A stretch of DNA of 64,000 nucleotides from Poecilobothrus nobilitatus (taxonomy: Eukaryota; Arthropoda; Insecta; Diptera; Dolichopodidae). The notes under the pieces are model-generated. The model was not told the origin of the DNA. It saw only the letters and a program-made list of their open reading frames with translations, and did not search any database. Location of the stretch: NCBI GenBank assembly GCA_947095535.1, contig OX352773.1, forward strand, positions 156,525,271 to 156,589,270, given 5' to 3'. Below are positions 1-11,344 of this stretch, piece by piece. Every line of letters begins with the position of its first letter. Position 1 is the stretch's first letter. The position numbers were made by a program, and so were the translations under genes.

Positions 1-16
1 AGTAGTAAGCCACACA

Positions 17-216
17 TTAAACACCTTCGGCTTTATTGGGTTTAATTTTTAGATCCATTACGAGATTTTCAGGAACCTTACTAGGTTCAATTTGTTTAAC
101 CGCTAGATAGCTAATATCGTTAAATGGATGGTCACCGAGAGCTATTCTTGTGACCTTAACCACCGTTTCTACAGGTGAAGTGTAAAATGGTTTCTTTCTC
201 ATTCTCTTCACAACAA
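17..216 (-). CDS. Exon-like segment of an unrecognised gene (partial, left edge)
   Basis: On the minus strand a reading frame stays open from an AG acceptor (tatgtcgcag, boundary at 217/216) to a TAA at 17-19. The peptide has ordinary protein composition, with blocks such as KKPFYTSPVETVVKVTRIAL and QIEPSKVPENLVMDLKIKPN, and it stands out from the surrounding low-complexity AT sequence. It could be a terminal exon ending at the TAA. It could also be an internal exon spliced at the GT following GCCGAAG (exon end 25), which would remove the last residues and the stop. No signal peptide or membrane segment is visible in it. The acceptor phase needs one base from the previous exon, which fits the donor of the candidate exon at 1286. 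I do not recognise the family and assign no function. A relic of a mobile element is possible, but there are no internal stops. Confidence 0.5.
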
Positions 217-260
217 CTGCGACATAAAACACTTTAATATTCCAATATTTTATGATCAAT

Positions 261-1285
261 TGAACATGCTCATGATGAAAAATCTATTTTTAAAAATTAT
301 ACCTATATTACAATTTAATAATGGATAATATTTTGGTTTATTTGAAACAACTTTCGAGATTTTTTATGAAAGAAAATCTGATTGAAATTTTTACCAGCCA
401 TTATGATTTTCCTAAAATGTTTGATCCTATGTTTACAAAAACTGTAATTTTATTTAAAATTTGATATTATAAAAAAAACTTTCTTACTAGTTACCAAACT
501 TTTTTTTATCCAATCCTATTTTAAAGTTACAGTATTAACTAAAATATCTGTTAATATCCTTTAAAAAAATTATCTTAAAAAAATAAAACAAACAAAAATA
601 TGATTTAAAAAAAAAAGTGCTGGAAAATCCTTTTCTCAGGAAATTAAAATTACATTTATTTTTTATTTTTTATTGTTGTCTTTTTTTTTTTTTTTTAATA
701 ATGGAAACTGAAGTGTACAATTTTCTTTTAGTTAAAAATTTTCTGTATGTCCTTATTAAATTTTTATACAAAAAAAAAAAAAAAATAAAGGAAGGAAAAT
801 ATTTTAAATAGAAAATCTTTTTTTTTAATGTTTTTTTTTATTTTTTAATACACTTTTCTTTTTTTTTCTTGTTTTGATCCTTTAATTATTTTTGCATGAA
901 ATTCCAAATAAAAATATTTTTGTTTTTTAAATTGCTTACCTATAAAATTATAATTTTTAAATGCTGTATTCTTTGTTAATTATATAATTCAAAAAAATTG
1001 ATATTTTAACCCTCTTATTCCTCTTACTCTAGATGTAGCTTATATGAAAAAACTTAAAGAATTCAAAATCTGCAAATGGGGTTGATACAAAAATTTTTTT
1101 TAAATGTTGCAAAAGAGGCTAACTATTAATAATTTGACCATTAATAATATCTCTTACATTTTATATTATATATAAATATAATACACCATTACTTAACAGG
1201 TGTATTCCCACTTGCATTGAAATGTCTTTCTGATAACAGCAAGTAAGAAGAAAAAAAATTTTCGCAAAATCCAAGAAATACTTAC
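261..1285. other. AT-rich stretch, no gene seen
   Basis: Long A and T runs, for example around 610-860. The only long open frame here is low-complexity Lys/Phe/Leu sequence. If the flanking exon candidates are real, this is an intron of that minus-strand gene. Confidence 0.6.
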
Positions 1286-1343
1286 ACTCGATATTGCGAT
1301 TTGGATTTGAATCTTTTACAGCAGTCGTAAAACAACAAAGTAC
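1286..1343 (-). CDS. Candidate small exon, same minus-strand gene
   Basis: A strong donor (GAGT followed by gtaagtat, boundary 1286/1285) closes a 58-bp open segment that starts after a possible acceptor (attcgtttag, boundary 1344/1343). The frame reads FTTAVKDSNPNRNIE and ends with one base of the next codon. That phase joins correctly to the acceptor of the segment at 17-216. The phase towards the candidate exon at 1556-1659 does not fit with the sites I can see, so an exon may be missing or one boundary is wrong. A donor this good occurs by chance in AT-rich DNA, so this remains a weak call. Confidence 0.25.
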
Positions 1344-1555
1344 CTAAACGAATATATTAATTGCTCTAATTATCTGATAAGCTGCATAAAGATATAAACA
1401 GACAGAGGTATCTATACTTGCTGAACAGATATAGAAATGTGTAGTCAAATATTTCGAAAAAAACATTTCCAATTTAACCCTTTTTTTCTGATATTGTTTC
1501 TGAATCATTTGAATTATTTTAGAAATATTATGCATCTTGTTGCGATTTGTTTTAC

Positions 1556-1659
1556 AATATTTACACCAAATTGAAACTTTACGTCGAATAATCATCATTG
1601 GAGAATCAGCAACGATCTTTTCGTAATGGATAATAAATAGTAAGACAGCAACAGTATGC
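1556..1659 (-). CDS. Candidate exon with a hydrophobic, membrane-segment-like start
   Basis: After an acceptor (aatttttag, boundary 1660/1659) the minus strand reads HTVAVLLFIIHYEKIVADSP followed by MMIIRRKVSIW. This is a short hydrophobic run with basic residues after it, as seen at the cytosolic side of a membrane helix. Two donors are possible: gtgtaaat, giving an exon end at 1567, or gtaaaaca, giving an end at 1556. Beyond these the frame stays open to about 1344 but becomes Lys/Ile/Tyr-rich and looks intronic. The protein is not recognised. The segment lies upstream of, and on the same strand as, the exon candidates at 1286 and 17, so all three may belong to one gene running off the left edge. 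Confidence 0.33.
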
Positions 1660-1809
1660 CTAAAAATTTATTCAAAACTTTTAGCAACTTTATTTTTCTT
1701 AAAATAAGAAAATAATTAAAAACGACAAAAGAAAAAAGTGGTAGTAATCTAGAGTGATATAGGAAAGTAGAAAAATATTTTATTTGTCCAATATATTATA
1801 GCATGATAA

Positions 1810-2338
1810 TGCATTTTGTATAATAATAATAACAGTAGTAAAATACAGCTTTGATTCTGTCATGCCGGAAGGTGTTATATACTATATTGCATGTTGTACT
1901 TTACTGATGGGCTTCTCTCTATGTATACTAAATAATAATAATATTAATAAACGAATAGGTACTAATACTAATAATAATAGCTGCTACAGTGAGGTTGCCT
2001 TCAATTATTACCCCATGCAAGAAAGTGTTATAATACAATATACTACTATATGTTCTAACTGTTGATAGCTATTGTCACTAATAGCAAAATACAGTCCTCC
2101 TCTCAAATTCAATATTTCCAAATTACTGTCTCAACCTCTTCTATATACCTACTATCTAGCCAATATGTGGGATGAAACCTACTATCTAGCCAATATGTGG
2201 GATGAAATCCTTAACTTCATCCCATCCTATTATATTGGCTAAAGAAGGGGATTGATTTAGTCAGTAAAAATCTGATACTATCAAGTGAGGTATTCTTGGT
2301 GTCTTTGGAGGACTGGTTATGAAATTCTTAAAAAAAAT
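1810..2338 (+). repeat. Family D poly(A)-tailed interspersed repeat, copy D1
   Basis: Starts in an AAT/TAA microsatellite-rich head. The body contains 'ttcaattattaccccatg' and 'ctagccaatatgtgggatg', and the copy ends with 'cttggtgtctttgg' and an A run at 2331-2338. The same order of motifs is seen in D2, D3 and D4 and, inverted, in D5-D8. The A tail at the same end in every copy suggests retroposition (SINE-like), although I find no clear tRNA promoter boxes. Confidence 0.65.
2148..2207. repeat. 30-bp perfect tandem duplication inside D1
   Basis: The 30-bp unit 2148-2177 (beginning cctactatctagccaat) is repeated exactly at 2178-2207. Other D copies carry it once, so this is a recent local slip in this copy. 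Confidence 0.85.
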
Positions 2339-2404
2339 CCATTTCTAAAATTTACATAATTCCAAAAAAAAAAGTTTAAAAATTTTTTTCTTTTTTTGAA
2401 AATT

Positions 2405-2577
2405 TCTCTGCCACATAAATGTGGACAGGAAGTTACACAGCCTTTCCTGTTCAGGCGTGGCTGTACATGTCGTAAGGGGGAATAACTCTAACGACGTGTG
2501 TGGGATTCGAACCCACACTCCCTCGGTGTTTACAGCGTATTTTATACGCTCTTATTGACTAGGCCATCGAAGCCCCT
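2405..2577 (-). repeat. Family E tRNA-derived SINE, copy E1
   Basis: Read on the minus strand, it begins with a tRNA-like head (2577 down to about 2500). An A-box-like tggcctagtcaa lies at 2555-2566 and a near-consensus B box ggttcgaatcc at 2503-2513. The arm around the B box pairs as gtgtggg/cccacac. A unique body follows (cgtaaggggg on the plus strand) and ends at 'catttatgtggcag'. Three related copies (E2-E4) share head and body, which marks a SINE and not a working tRNA gene: the tRNA-like part has no clean cloverleaf and is always joined to the same body. It sits directly after the tail of D1. Confidence 0.8.
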
Positions 2578-2840
2578 AAAAAAAAAATTGAACAAAAAAA
2601 ATTCCACTTAGATAAACAAAATTTCAAAATTCAAAATTTAATGTCAAAAACTTTAAATAGTGGACGCTACCGACCCAAAACCCTTACTACAGATATAATT
2701 GTAACTCTCATTTTGTAACCGCCTATAAAATCGCTAGTCTCTTATAATTAGTTTTTTACATGCACATTATGTAATTCTAATAGTTATATAATTCTATAGA
2801 GTAGAAAAACGCTTTATGTAATTGGTTTTTTGGATTTTTA

Positions 2841-4093
2841 TATCCATACGATAAGAATTGGGTATATTAAAATTGCTCCTCCGTTTGCAACACCTCGAAT
2901 TAACCTAGCTACATATACCTTCAAAGGTATGAATCGGATCAGAATCAAGTTCTAAGTCGATTAAGCTTTGTCCGTCCGTCTGTCAGCAAGATAACTCAAA
3001 AACTAAGAAAGAGAGTCTAGAGTCTTGAAATTAACACAAAATATTCTTACAACATTTTGTAGGTTCCCTATTTTTTTTTGGTCAGGATCCGACTAAAATT
3101 TCAGGTAGGTCTCAAAGAACTAACTTTTAGATCTCCATTTTTTTTTTGAAATGGAGCCACGAAATTTTAACTACTGATAGATATCATAAAATATTAATTT
3201 TATTATTAACAACTTTTTTCTGTAGCCTCACTCGTTAGGGAGCTACCCAAAGTTTTACAAAGCTCTATATTTAAATTGTTATAACACAAGTTGTATAAGG
3301 TATACCTATCTTCAATTTGTAAACGCCAAACGATTACTGCTTTTATTAGCTTTAAAAATGTATATACAATAAATATATACTTGTGGCATACGGTGTCTTA
3401 ATTTACCGTTATGCGAAACTCAAATTTTCCAAAATTCCTGATTCCTTTGATCTTCCAAACGGTTTAAGTTAGGAACTTGAAATTTTGAGAGAAGTTAAAT
3501 CTTTAAAAATAAATATGAGTCATTCCAAAAAATATTTTTGTATCGCCCCCGTTTCGAAGATGTATGGGGTCAAAAACTAAAAAATTCCTTATTTTTAAAC
3601 ATCTGTAACTTGAAAACCTGTCCAAATTTTTTTGTAGTTATATACAAAAATTAAAGCTCCAACATTATATTTTTATTTCTATTAACAGCTTTTCTTAATA
3701 ATATAGGGTTACCTTAAAATTGACGAGAGTGTGACTTCATTTATCTAAATTTTTCTAACGATTATTTTACATTTTTTTTTACTCATAATTTGAAAATGTT
3801 AGTAAAAAAAAATTAAATAAATAGTATTAAATGGTACTACAGCATATTTAGAAAATTTTTGGATTGATAATCGTTATGTGGAAGGTTAGAATCTGCTTTT
3901 GAAGAATGTATAAACATATAGGTTGTATATATGTACAACCCATAGTTCTAGAAATTATAAAATTCACCCAAACTATTTTAAAATACTAAAAAATTAAAAA
4001 AAAATATTATGAACAGAGTGACAGGCTGTGAACATACTAACGGTTCGTACGGGTATCTAAGAGTTGCCAAAGGCAACTGTATTCTTCCTCGTT
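2841..4093 (+). repeat. Family A long non-autonomous repeat, copy A1 (internally shorter)
   Basis: Runs from a decayed version of the palindromic end (tatccatacgataag...gggtata) through a GTCC array (about 2968-2985) and the block 'cataacggtaaattaag' (inverted) to the opposite end, ggttcgtacgggtatct plus hairpin plus cttcctcgtt. It aligns by eye in the same order with A2 (45776-47360) but lacks about 300 bp present in A2 and A3 near the right end. No ORF of note. Confidence 0.75.
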
Positions 4094-4848
4094 TTTTTAA
4101 GTGATGGCACCATTCCTTCTTTGGAGCATTTCCACATTCCTTAGGAAAAAAAAAGCCTAAAAAATAAACCAGACTAAAGGTAATTTAAAAATTATTATAC
4201 TACTTAGCTGTTATGTGAATTTAAGATAATGCAATATATTGAAAGAAAAGAATCAGCTAAAAATTTTAAATCAATTCAAGTAGCCCAAAACTCGTAGAAA
4301 TTAATTTTATAATCTTTAATTTATTGCAATTACTGCTTTAAAAAGGAAATGAAACCGATTCTACCCTATTTCTTGTGGCATTATTTCAGGGCATCAAGTT
4401 TTCTGATAAAAACAAAAAGTGTGTAAAACAGACTTTCTTTTCTTTTAGTTTGCAATAAATATCTTCTTTTTTTTAATAACACACTATTTCATAAAAATAA
4501 ATATTCTTCGTCATAACACGAGTGTTAAGTGCTTCCTTTGTCCTTTTAAAATAAACAACATCACACTCAAGCTGTAAAATGAAAAAAAAATTAAGAAATT
4601 ATTTACTAAGTATTACTAAGTATTACTTAATTACTTAAGTACTTAATTTCACTTATCTTCAAATTTATATGAATTACACTTTATTCTTTGTTTTAGTTCG
4701 CAATTATATTGAGGGTGCCTAATAGTATCTAGTACCATTCATATTGCTATTAAAATCCCATCTTACTTCCATTTTAGCACACTTAACGTATAATATAAAC
4801 ATTGAGTGTACTTGATGAAAATATTTTAAGGTCTCAATTTATGTTCCT

Positions 4849-4928
4849 AATATTACCTCCTGATAGTTCAAAACTGTATATTATTCCCAATTTATTATAT
4901 CAGTTTTGAACTATCAGGAGGTAATATT
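4849..4928. repeat. Perfect 28-bp inverted repeat (80-nt hairpin)
   Basis: The left arm 4849-4876 (aatattacctcctgatag...) is the exact reverse complement of the right arm 4901-4928 (...ctatcaggaggtaatatt), with a 24-nt AT-rich loop. This is far longer than chance allows in DNA of this composition. It could be a small foldback or MITE, or a small-RNA precursor. Confidence 0.85.
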
Positions 4929-4978
4929 TATTATTTCCATTTAATTCTGTTTTTTCTGCATTCGAAATATTCATTAAA

Positions 4979-5011
4979 TACGTCATGTATACGTCATGTA
5001 TACGTCATGTC
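4979..5011. repeat. Short tandem repeat, about 11-bp unit x3
   Basis: The unit tacgtcatgta is repeated three times in a row. Confidence 0.8.
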
Positions 5012-6237
5012 AAAAATAAAAACAACACACTTAGGCTTCATAATAACATGCAATTTATTATTTTATAAATATCTTAATTGATCAGAAAAAAAAAATGTTA
5101 ATATATTTTTATTTTCCCCTTTGATTGCCTTTTTCCTATTTCCTAGAATAGCTGATAATATCTAAAATTTCCATTAAAAGTAGTGTGTGAACACTTAGCA
5201 GAAAAAAAAAGTAAAAACAGCCAATATAATCTTTTCAAAGACGTATAAAGTTCTAATAAAATCCTATTATGAGGAAATATATACAACACAACTTTATATT
5301 TGAATTTTAATTGGAGTACACTTAATCTTGAAATCAAAAATTGAATGTTCTCATAATAATGAAAATGGTAGTTTTCTATTTGCAATTATGATAGTTTTTT
5401 GTATGCAATTTTAGACGGCCATTTATTTTGTATGTAACAGATTTTATAAATACCCTTAGACTGAAATATTCATAAATTTAGTAACGAAAATTTTTCAAAT
5501 ATACAAAAGATTTCACACCTTACTGTTTCACACCTATACATATTTATTCCCAAATTCCATTCAAAAAACTTTTATTTTTAAACGTAAAATTAAAATATTA
5601 AATTAAATTAAATTTATAATTCAATACAAGGATAATATAAATAATTACATTTCTAATAGCCTTTTGTCCTGTAATAACAAAAGTATGTATATATAAATAT
5701 TATGCGCTTAAACATTTATTCAAACATTATAATATGTATATAGATAAGTATTTTGAACATTAATTATATTAACATTAATCACTATAATTATTTTCCTTTA
5801 ATATTACTTATATTATATAAGAATTTTATACCTTCCTGTTAACCTTAACATGTAGAGACATTCTGTTGAAATCTACAGAATACATAATATTATGTATTTA
5901 CGCAGTGTCATTAGTTGCGTATAACATTGATATTATGTACCAGGTTTATATTACGGACTATTAGGTATAATAAATGCGATATTTTCCTCCTATAAAATTA
6001 AACAGCTTTTTTTTTTCTGCGTGGGTGTTAAAATAAAGTAAAAATCATTGTTTTTTACTGAAATACTTATGTACGAAGTAGATATAAATAACAATCATGT
6101 ACATACAAACCATTGTTAAATAAATTCGGGTACCTATTATAATAAATTACACGTTAGATATAAAATATGTAAACAATTCACAATCATTACACACATTTTT
6201 TTTTCCTTTTCTTTATATTGTTCTTATGGCCATCCTT
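5012..6237. other. AT-rich stretch, no gene seen
   Basis: Low-complexity AT sequence. It contains a perfect 20-bp palindrome (aatacataatattatgtatt, near 5880-5899). No other structure noted. Confidence 0.55.
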
Positions 6238-6935
6238 CATTTTTAGCACATTTCCAAAAAACGATGAAAAAATTTACCTATCAGTTTCAATCGATCCGTC
6301 CGTCTGTTCTTCTGTATACAAAACTTCTACACTGTTAAAGATAGAGGAATGAAATTTTAAGCATGGTGGTACACCTCATAAAAGAATTAATGTTGTAGAA
6401 CAACTTTTTGATTTATTCCCTAATTAAAAAAACCTTACCTTTCAAAATTATACAAATTATTTTTATTTTTAGCATTTAAAATTACCGTTATATGAAAACT
6501 AAATTTTATATGATATTTCTTTATTTATAACTCCTGTACACTTTTAGATAGGGACTTGATATTCTGGGGCAAGAAAGAACTTTTAGAATTAGTATAAGTT
6601 TTCAGAAAATTTTTTTTTTTCATCCTCTGCTTAGGAGCTATTAGGGCTCAAAAATTTAAAATTTGCTCTTCCCAGACACCTGTAACTTAGGTAAGTTACA
6701 GGTGGCAATAAGTTTTTCTTCAACAAGAGATAAATATTAAAGCTTCAGTAATATGTTTTTACGTGTGTTAATGACTTTGCATAGCTATATAGAGTTCCGG
6801 ACTTACAACCCCTCAAAATTGCAAAATAAACCCCATTTTCACATTTTTCTTATTAAATAAAATTTTCAAATTTTGGTGCATTGCCTTTTGGAAATGTGCC
6901 CCTTTAAAAACCGCTGGTTTACATTCTTACTTGTT
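6238..6935 (-). repeat. Family C repeat, copy C1
   Basis: Left end agcacatttccaaaa followed by a GTCC array (gatccgtccgtctg), then the block 'aaaattaccgttatatgaaa'. The right end is ttttggaaatgtg followed by 'tttaaaaaccg'. Motif order is the inverse of C2 (14265-15075). The terminal ttttggaaatgtg / cacatttccaaaa pair is a terminal inverted repeat of about 13 bp. Family C shares the acggtaa block and GGAC array with family A, so the two are probably distant relatives. Confidence 0.65.
6677..6704. repeat. Short perfect hairpin inside C1
   Basis: cacctgtaactta / taagttacaggtg: 13-bp arms around a 2-base centre. The 'cacctgtaac' motif is shared by families A and C, where it is normally single, so the second arm arose locally. 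Confidence 0.8.
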
Positions 6936-7304
6936 TAATCTTAGTTTTTATGTTTTTTGTCTCTGTTTTAATTTAAAATGTATTTTTCTGCATTATTTTG
7001 AATAGATAATTAGTACCTATTAGGTAAAAGTTTGAAAGTTAGGTACCTACCTAAAGCACTTATAATAGTTACAATTTTTGTATCGCGTTTTTTTCAATTT
7101 TTACTAGAGTTTCTTACTTACTTTTTTTCTATTCTACGCTTTATAATATTATAAAAAAGCCCCGCTATCAAAGAAAAATATACAAAAAAGAAATATCAAT
7201 GTACACAAATTACAGAATCGGACATACCACTCAGCAACTCAGTTCACTCAGCAACACATCTAAAAAATAGCTAACATCTAATATGTAGATACTTAAATCG
7301 TCAA

Positions 7305-7666
7305 TATCGAAGGAGTCAAGAATTTTGCGAAATTTGAATTTCGCATAACGGTAAATCAAGACACCGTAAAGCTCGCGTATAAATATTATATACATATTTT
7401 TAAAGCTCATAACTGCAGCAGCTATCGCTTGGCATTTTCAGATATACCTTATTCAACTTACCGAATATAATATACTTATTCAACTTACCGAACTTTTGGG
7501 GGCTCTAGCTTATTCAACTTACCGAACTTTTGGGGGCTTTTAGAATATCCGTCTATAATTAAAATGTTATGGCTATACTTCAAACGATGTAGAACTTCAA
7601 AAGATGTAGAAGAGAAAAAGTTAGTTGTTTGAGAGCTACCCGAAGTTTTGGTTGAATCTCAACCAA
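7305..7666 (-). repeat. Family A fragment with local tandem duplications
   Basis: Contains the A-family block cataacggtaaatcaagac, 'tttaaagctcataactgc' and the passage around 'ataccttattcaacttacc', as in A3. The block cttattcaacttaccgaa is repeated three times between about 7447 and 7530. It ends in gttttggttga / tcaaccaaaac (11-bp arms, 3-base loop) directly before B1. Confidence 0.65.
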
Positions 7667-9002
7667 AACGAGGAAGAGTGCAGTAGAGTAGACTGTGTCA
7701 ACTCTGGGATACCCGTATGAACGTAATATATCCTGTTTCTATAAAACTTGATCATCTTTTAAAAACATTCAGATGTTTTAGTAGCGAACTACAGAGATAT
7801 ATTTATGTAAATTGTGGAGTTGTATGATAGCTATCCGAATCTATTGCGCCTAGCTTCATTAAGTTCCAAGAAATGCAAAAAGCCTGAACCGGCTGCTTTA
7901 GACCATTCAAATTTTACAAAAGTTTTTGGCATGCAACTCGACACTTTTTCACTAAATTTCAGATAGCTAGCTTCAATAGACACTGAGTTATTTTCATTTA
8001 AAAAGAGAAGTTGTATGGCAACTATCCGAACTTGTCATATCATCACAACCAAATTTTACAGAAGTTGTTGCCATAAAACTCGATCATCATTTGCAAAATT
8101 TCAGATACCTAGATTGAATAGACACTGGGTTATTTCCATTTAAAGAAAGAACTTGTATGGCAGCTACTCGAACCCGGCGGCCGAAAATGCTGGAGTTAAA
8201 TAGCAAAACTAACAATTTTGTAAAAGTGACGTAAAAAAAATTTCAGCCTCCTAACTCCTTTATTTTTTGAGTTATCGTGCGGACGGACACTGAGTTATTC
8301 TCATTTAAACGGAGAAGTTGTATGGCAACTACCCGAACCCGCCGCACCACCACAACCAAATTTTACAAAAGTTGTTGCCATAAAACTTGATCATCATTTG
8401 CAAAATTTCAGACGCCTAGCTTCATTAGGTTCCAAGAGGTGCAAGAAGTCTGAATCGGCTGCTCTAGACCAACCAAATTTTACAAAAGTTGTTGGCATGT
8501 AACTCGACACCTCTTTACTAAATTTCAGATTGCTAGCTTCAATAAACACCGAGTTATTCTCATTTAAACGGAGAAGTTGTATGGCAACTACCCGAACCCG
8601 CCGCACCACCACAACCAAATTTTACACAAGTTGTTGCCATAAAACTTGATTATCATTTGCAAAATTTCAGAAACCTAGCTTGAATAGATACTGAATTATT
8701 TTTATATAAAGATAGAAGTTGTATGGCAGCTACTCGAACCCGCCGACCGAAAATGTTGGATTTAAATAGCTAAACTAACAATTTTGCAAAAGTGACGTAA
8801 AAAAAATTTCAGCCCCCTAGCTCCTTTATTTTTTGAGTTATCGTGCGGACGGACGGACGGACGTACATGGCTTAATCGACTCAGAATTCGATTCTGAGCC
8901 GATCCATACCTTTGACACTATATCTAGCTCGACTCCTTTAAGGTGTCACAAACGTAATGTCAAATTTATTATACCCTTGAACATAGTTCATACGGGTATA
9001 AA
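7667..9002 (-). repeat. Family B long repeat, copy B1 (complete ends)
   Basis: In plus coordinates it opens with aacgaggaagagtgcag, the hairpin region and atacccgtatgaac. It closes with a GGAC array (about 8845-8865), the palindrome ttatacccttgaacatag...tacgggtataa and stops at 9002. The outer atacccgtatgaac / gttcatacgggtat pair is a 14-bp inverted repeat. The internal segment about 8040-8290 is duplicated at about 8610-8857, with the junction falling in the GGAC array. No protein-coding capacity recognised. Confidence 0.75.
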
Positions 9003-9009
9003 AATAGTG

Positions 9010-9420
9010 AATCTACAAAATAATCCAAAAAATTTGTTTGTGTTAATTTGTTTGTGTCAACACTCTATCTTTCTTAGTTTTTGAGTTAGCGTGCTAACAG
9101 ACAGACAGACGGACAAAGTTTAATCAATCAGAATTTAATTGTGATCCGATCCATACCTCTACTTATCGTACGGGTATAATAAATGCTTCAAGCAACCGTT
9201 ATATTTTTTATAGATTCCTTTTTTTTTTGTACAACGCACAAAACGGAATTCAACCAAAAGCAATAGGGAACAGCTACATTTTGATCCAAAAATATTTTGT
9301 GTTAACTTCTATACTCTAGCTTTCTTATTTTTTGAGTTATCGTGCTGACAAACGTACGGACGGATAAAGCTTAATCGACTTAGAATTTAATTCTGATCCG
9401 ATCCATACCTTTGAACTAAA
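9010..9420 (-). repeat. Two consecutive family A end fragments
   Basis: 'ttagtttttgagttagcgtg' plus a GGAC array plus 'gatccgatccatacct' plus 'cgtacgggtataataaa' occurs at 9060-9186. The first three blocks recur at 9320-9415. In between lies gcttcaagcaaccgttat, an internal A motif. Two broken ends in the same orientation suggest a rearranged tandem pair. Confidence 0.6.
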
Positions 9421-10324
9421 TATATTTGGAACATTGTGTTCATTAAAGAATACATTCGAAATGGAAATGAAGCCTATTAGACCTTATGCATAGCCTATCT
9501 CCTATAATTGATTTAACATATTAACCATTTTAAAAAACATGCAAAAACAGATTTATTTACCAAATCAATACAGAGATGATTTTGTCTTTAAAAAAATCTT
9601 GAAACTTTTATTATTGCTTTTTTCGCAATTTGTTAATTCGTATATCATATTATGGCACTTTAATGTAAAACTGAAACAAATATTGTCTACTCAATATATT
9701 GTATCTGAATGTTATATTTTTATCCAATTGAAAAACTGAGGAAATTGAGTTTTCTTCTATTTCAAAGAATAAATAATACATTATGAAAAACCACAGTACA
9801 TTGTTGGGTAGATTTGATGTGCAAACTATTTACAAGACAGTTTACAAAATAGCATGACGTGGTCACTCCAATTATTGAATGAAATTGTTATAAAATATTT
9901 TATTCAAATACTCAACGTTATTCAATATTATTTCGGCTTTTGGGATCACAAAATAAACTAAAAAGTAAAGTTATTGATCCGTGTCTACATGTTGTGGTTT
10001 TTCTTGAAAGAAATGAAATTAAAACATTGTGGATAAAAGGAAGTAAATTACATTTTGACTTATGTTTTTCCTTGAATTGGTAATTTTTGTTGTTATATAA
10101 ATTGTTATGAGTGCAATAATTATAATGATATGCTTAGAACAGTAACTGATTTAATATAATGTTCTAATTAAATATTGGTTTTAATTAAAATTTATTCATT
10201 GTTGATTGAATTTTTGAAATTTAAATTTCAATAATTGTATATAAGTAAATACTTTGTTTAATTCATGCACTCAATAATTGTCATCAACATTTTAATATTT
10301 GTTACCACTGATGATTTTCATTCT
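9421..10324. other. AT-rich stretch, no gene seen
   Basis: No convincing coding sequence or repeat on either strand. The small open frame at 9539-9739 has low-complexity composition. Confidence 0.5.
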
Positions 10325-10752
10325 GTATAGTAGAGAGTAAAACTTAATAATAATCATTAATACTCATCCCAATAATAATAGTGGCAGTGGAGTTGCCCTC
10401 ATTTTACCTCCTGCAGTAAGATGTTATATATGTTTGTTATGTGAGATGTTATACTGTATGTTATAACTGTTGATGGTAGATAGAAAAATAGTAATAATTC
10501 GTTTTTGATAGAACAGCAGTAATAATAATAGGCGAATTCATTGTTCCTTTACAGTCCCAGTACCCAACTCAATGTTTTCGGACCCTTGTCCTATCCTCTC
10601 TTATCCAAAATACCGGCAGTATCATCAGCAGTTAGTGGTTTAAGGCTATTTGCCAAACGGGGTGGTAGGTTTAGTCAGTAAAAATCTGGCAATATCAAGC
10701 GGGTATTCTTGATGTCTTTGCAAGATTGTCACATCCCTTAGGAGAAAAAAAA
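10325..10752 (+). repeat. Family D copy D2
   Basis: Microsatellite-like aataata head, 'tagtggcagtggagttgccc', then the body and the end 'tcttgatgtctttgcaag...cccttagg' with an A run at about 10743-10752. Confidence 0.65.
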
Positions 10753-11344
10753 AGTATGAAATCACAATTAAGAATATAGTCACTTTTTGTATGGTAAATT
10801 TTATATGAGTTGAAAATTTCAGCTTCACGATGTTAATTCTTTCAATTAAGTAAAAAAAGTTTTTTCTTCAATATTTTAGATGTTATTTACAAATAATAAA
10901 ATTTTTCATAACATTTTCATTAAAAAATATTTTATATTTATAATATGCAATCTACAGGTATAGTTAGAATTTTTTAAAGCAAAACAGAAAGAAAGTAAAT
11001 ATAATATTATCTAGACAACTTATATTGAAGTTTTCGAGTAGTTTTACACATGAATTCTTAAGCCATTTCTTTTACATCTTAAATATTTTATAATCTACTA
11101 CGACCCAAACAAAAACTATAGGTATGCTACAAATTACCCAAAAAAGACTATACTAGAAATTTACGGAGTAAAATATTATTTTTGAACGATGCAATTTTAA
11201 AACTCCAAAAACTTAAGAATAATGTTTTCAGTGTTTGATTTAATCCAACTTTAGGGATTTTTCTTAAAGTGGTTTGAAGAAACGAGTAATTTTTTTTTTT
11301 GCATTTCCAAATCCAATTCTTACAAATTTATAGTTCTTTTTTTT
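10753..11344. other. AT-rich stretch, no gene seen
   Basis: Nothing recognised on either strand. Confidence 0.5.

Noticed and set aside
1344..1555. Left-hand remainder of the long minus-strand frame ending at 1344
   Set aside because: Lys/Ile/Tyr-rich with AT-driven composition; only the part above 1556 looks protein-like.
2500..2577. A functional tRNA gene at the tRNA-like sequence of E1
   Set aside because: The same head is joined to the same body in four places and no clean cloverleaf or acceptor stem forms; it is a SINE head.
8394..8618. 74-codon open frame (-)
   Set aside because: Falls in the tandem units of repeat B1; open by chance and not kept in B4.
8833..9084. 83-codon open frame (+)
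   Set aside because: Spans the GGAC array and end of B1 into an A fragment; a repeat artefact.
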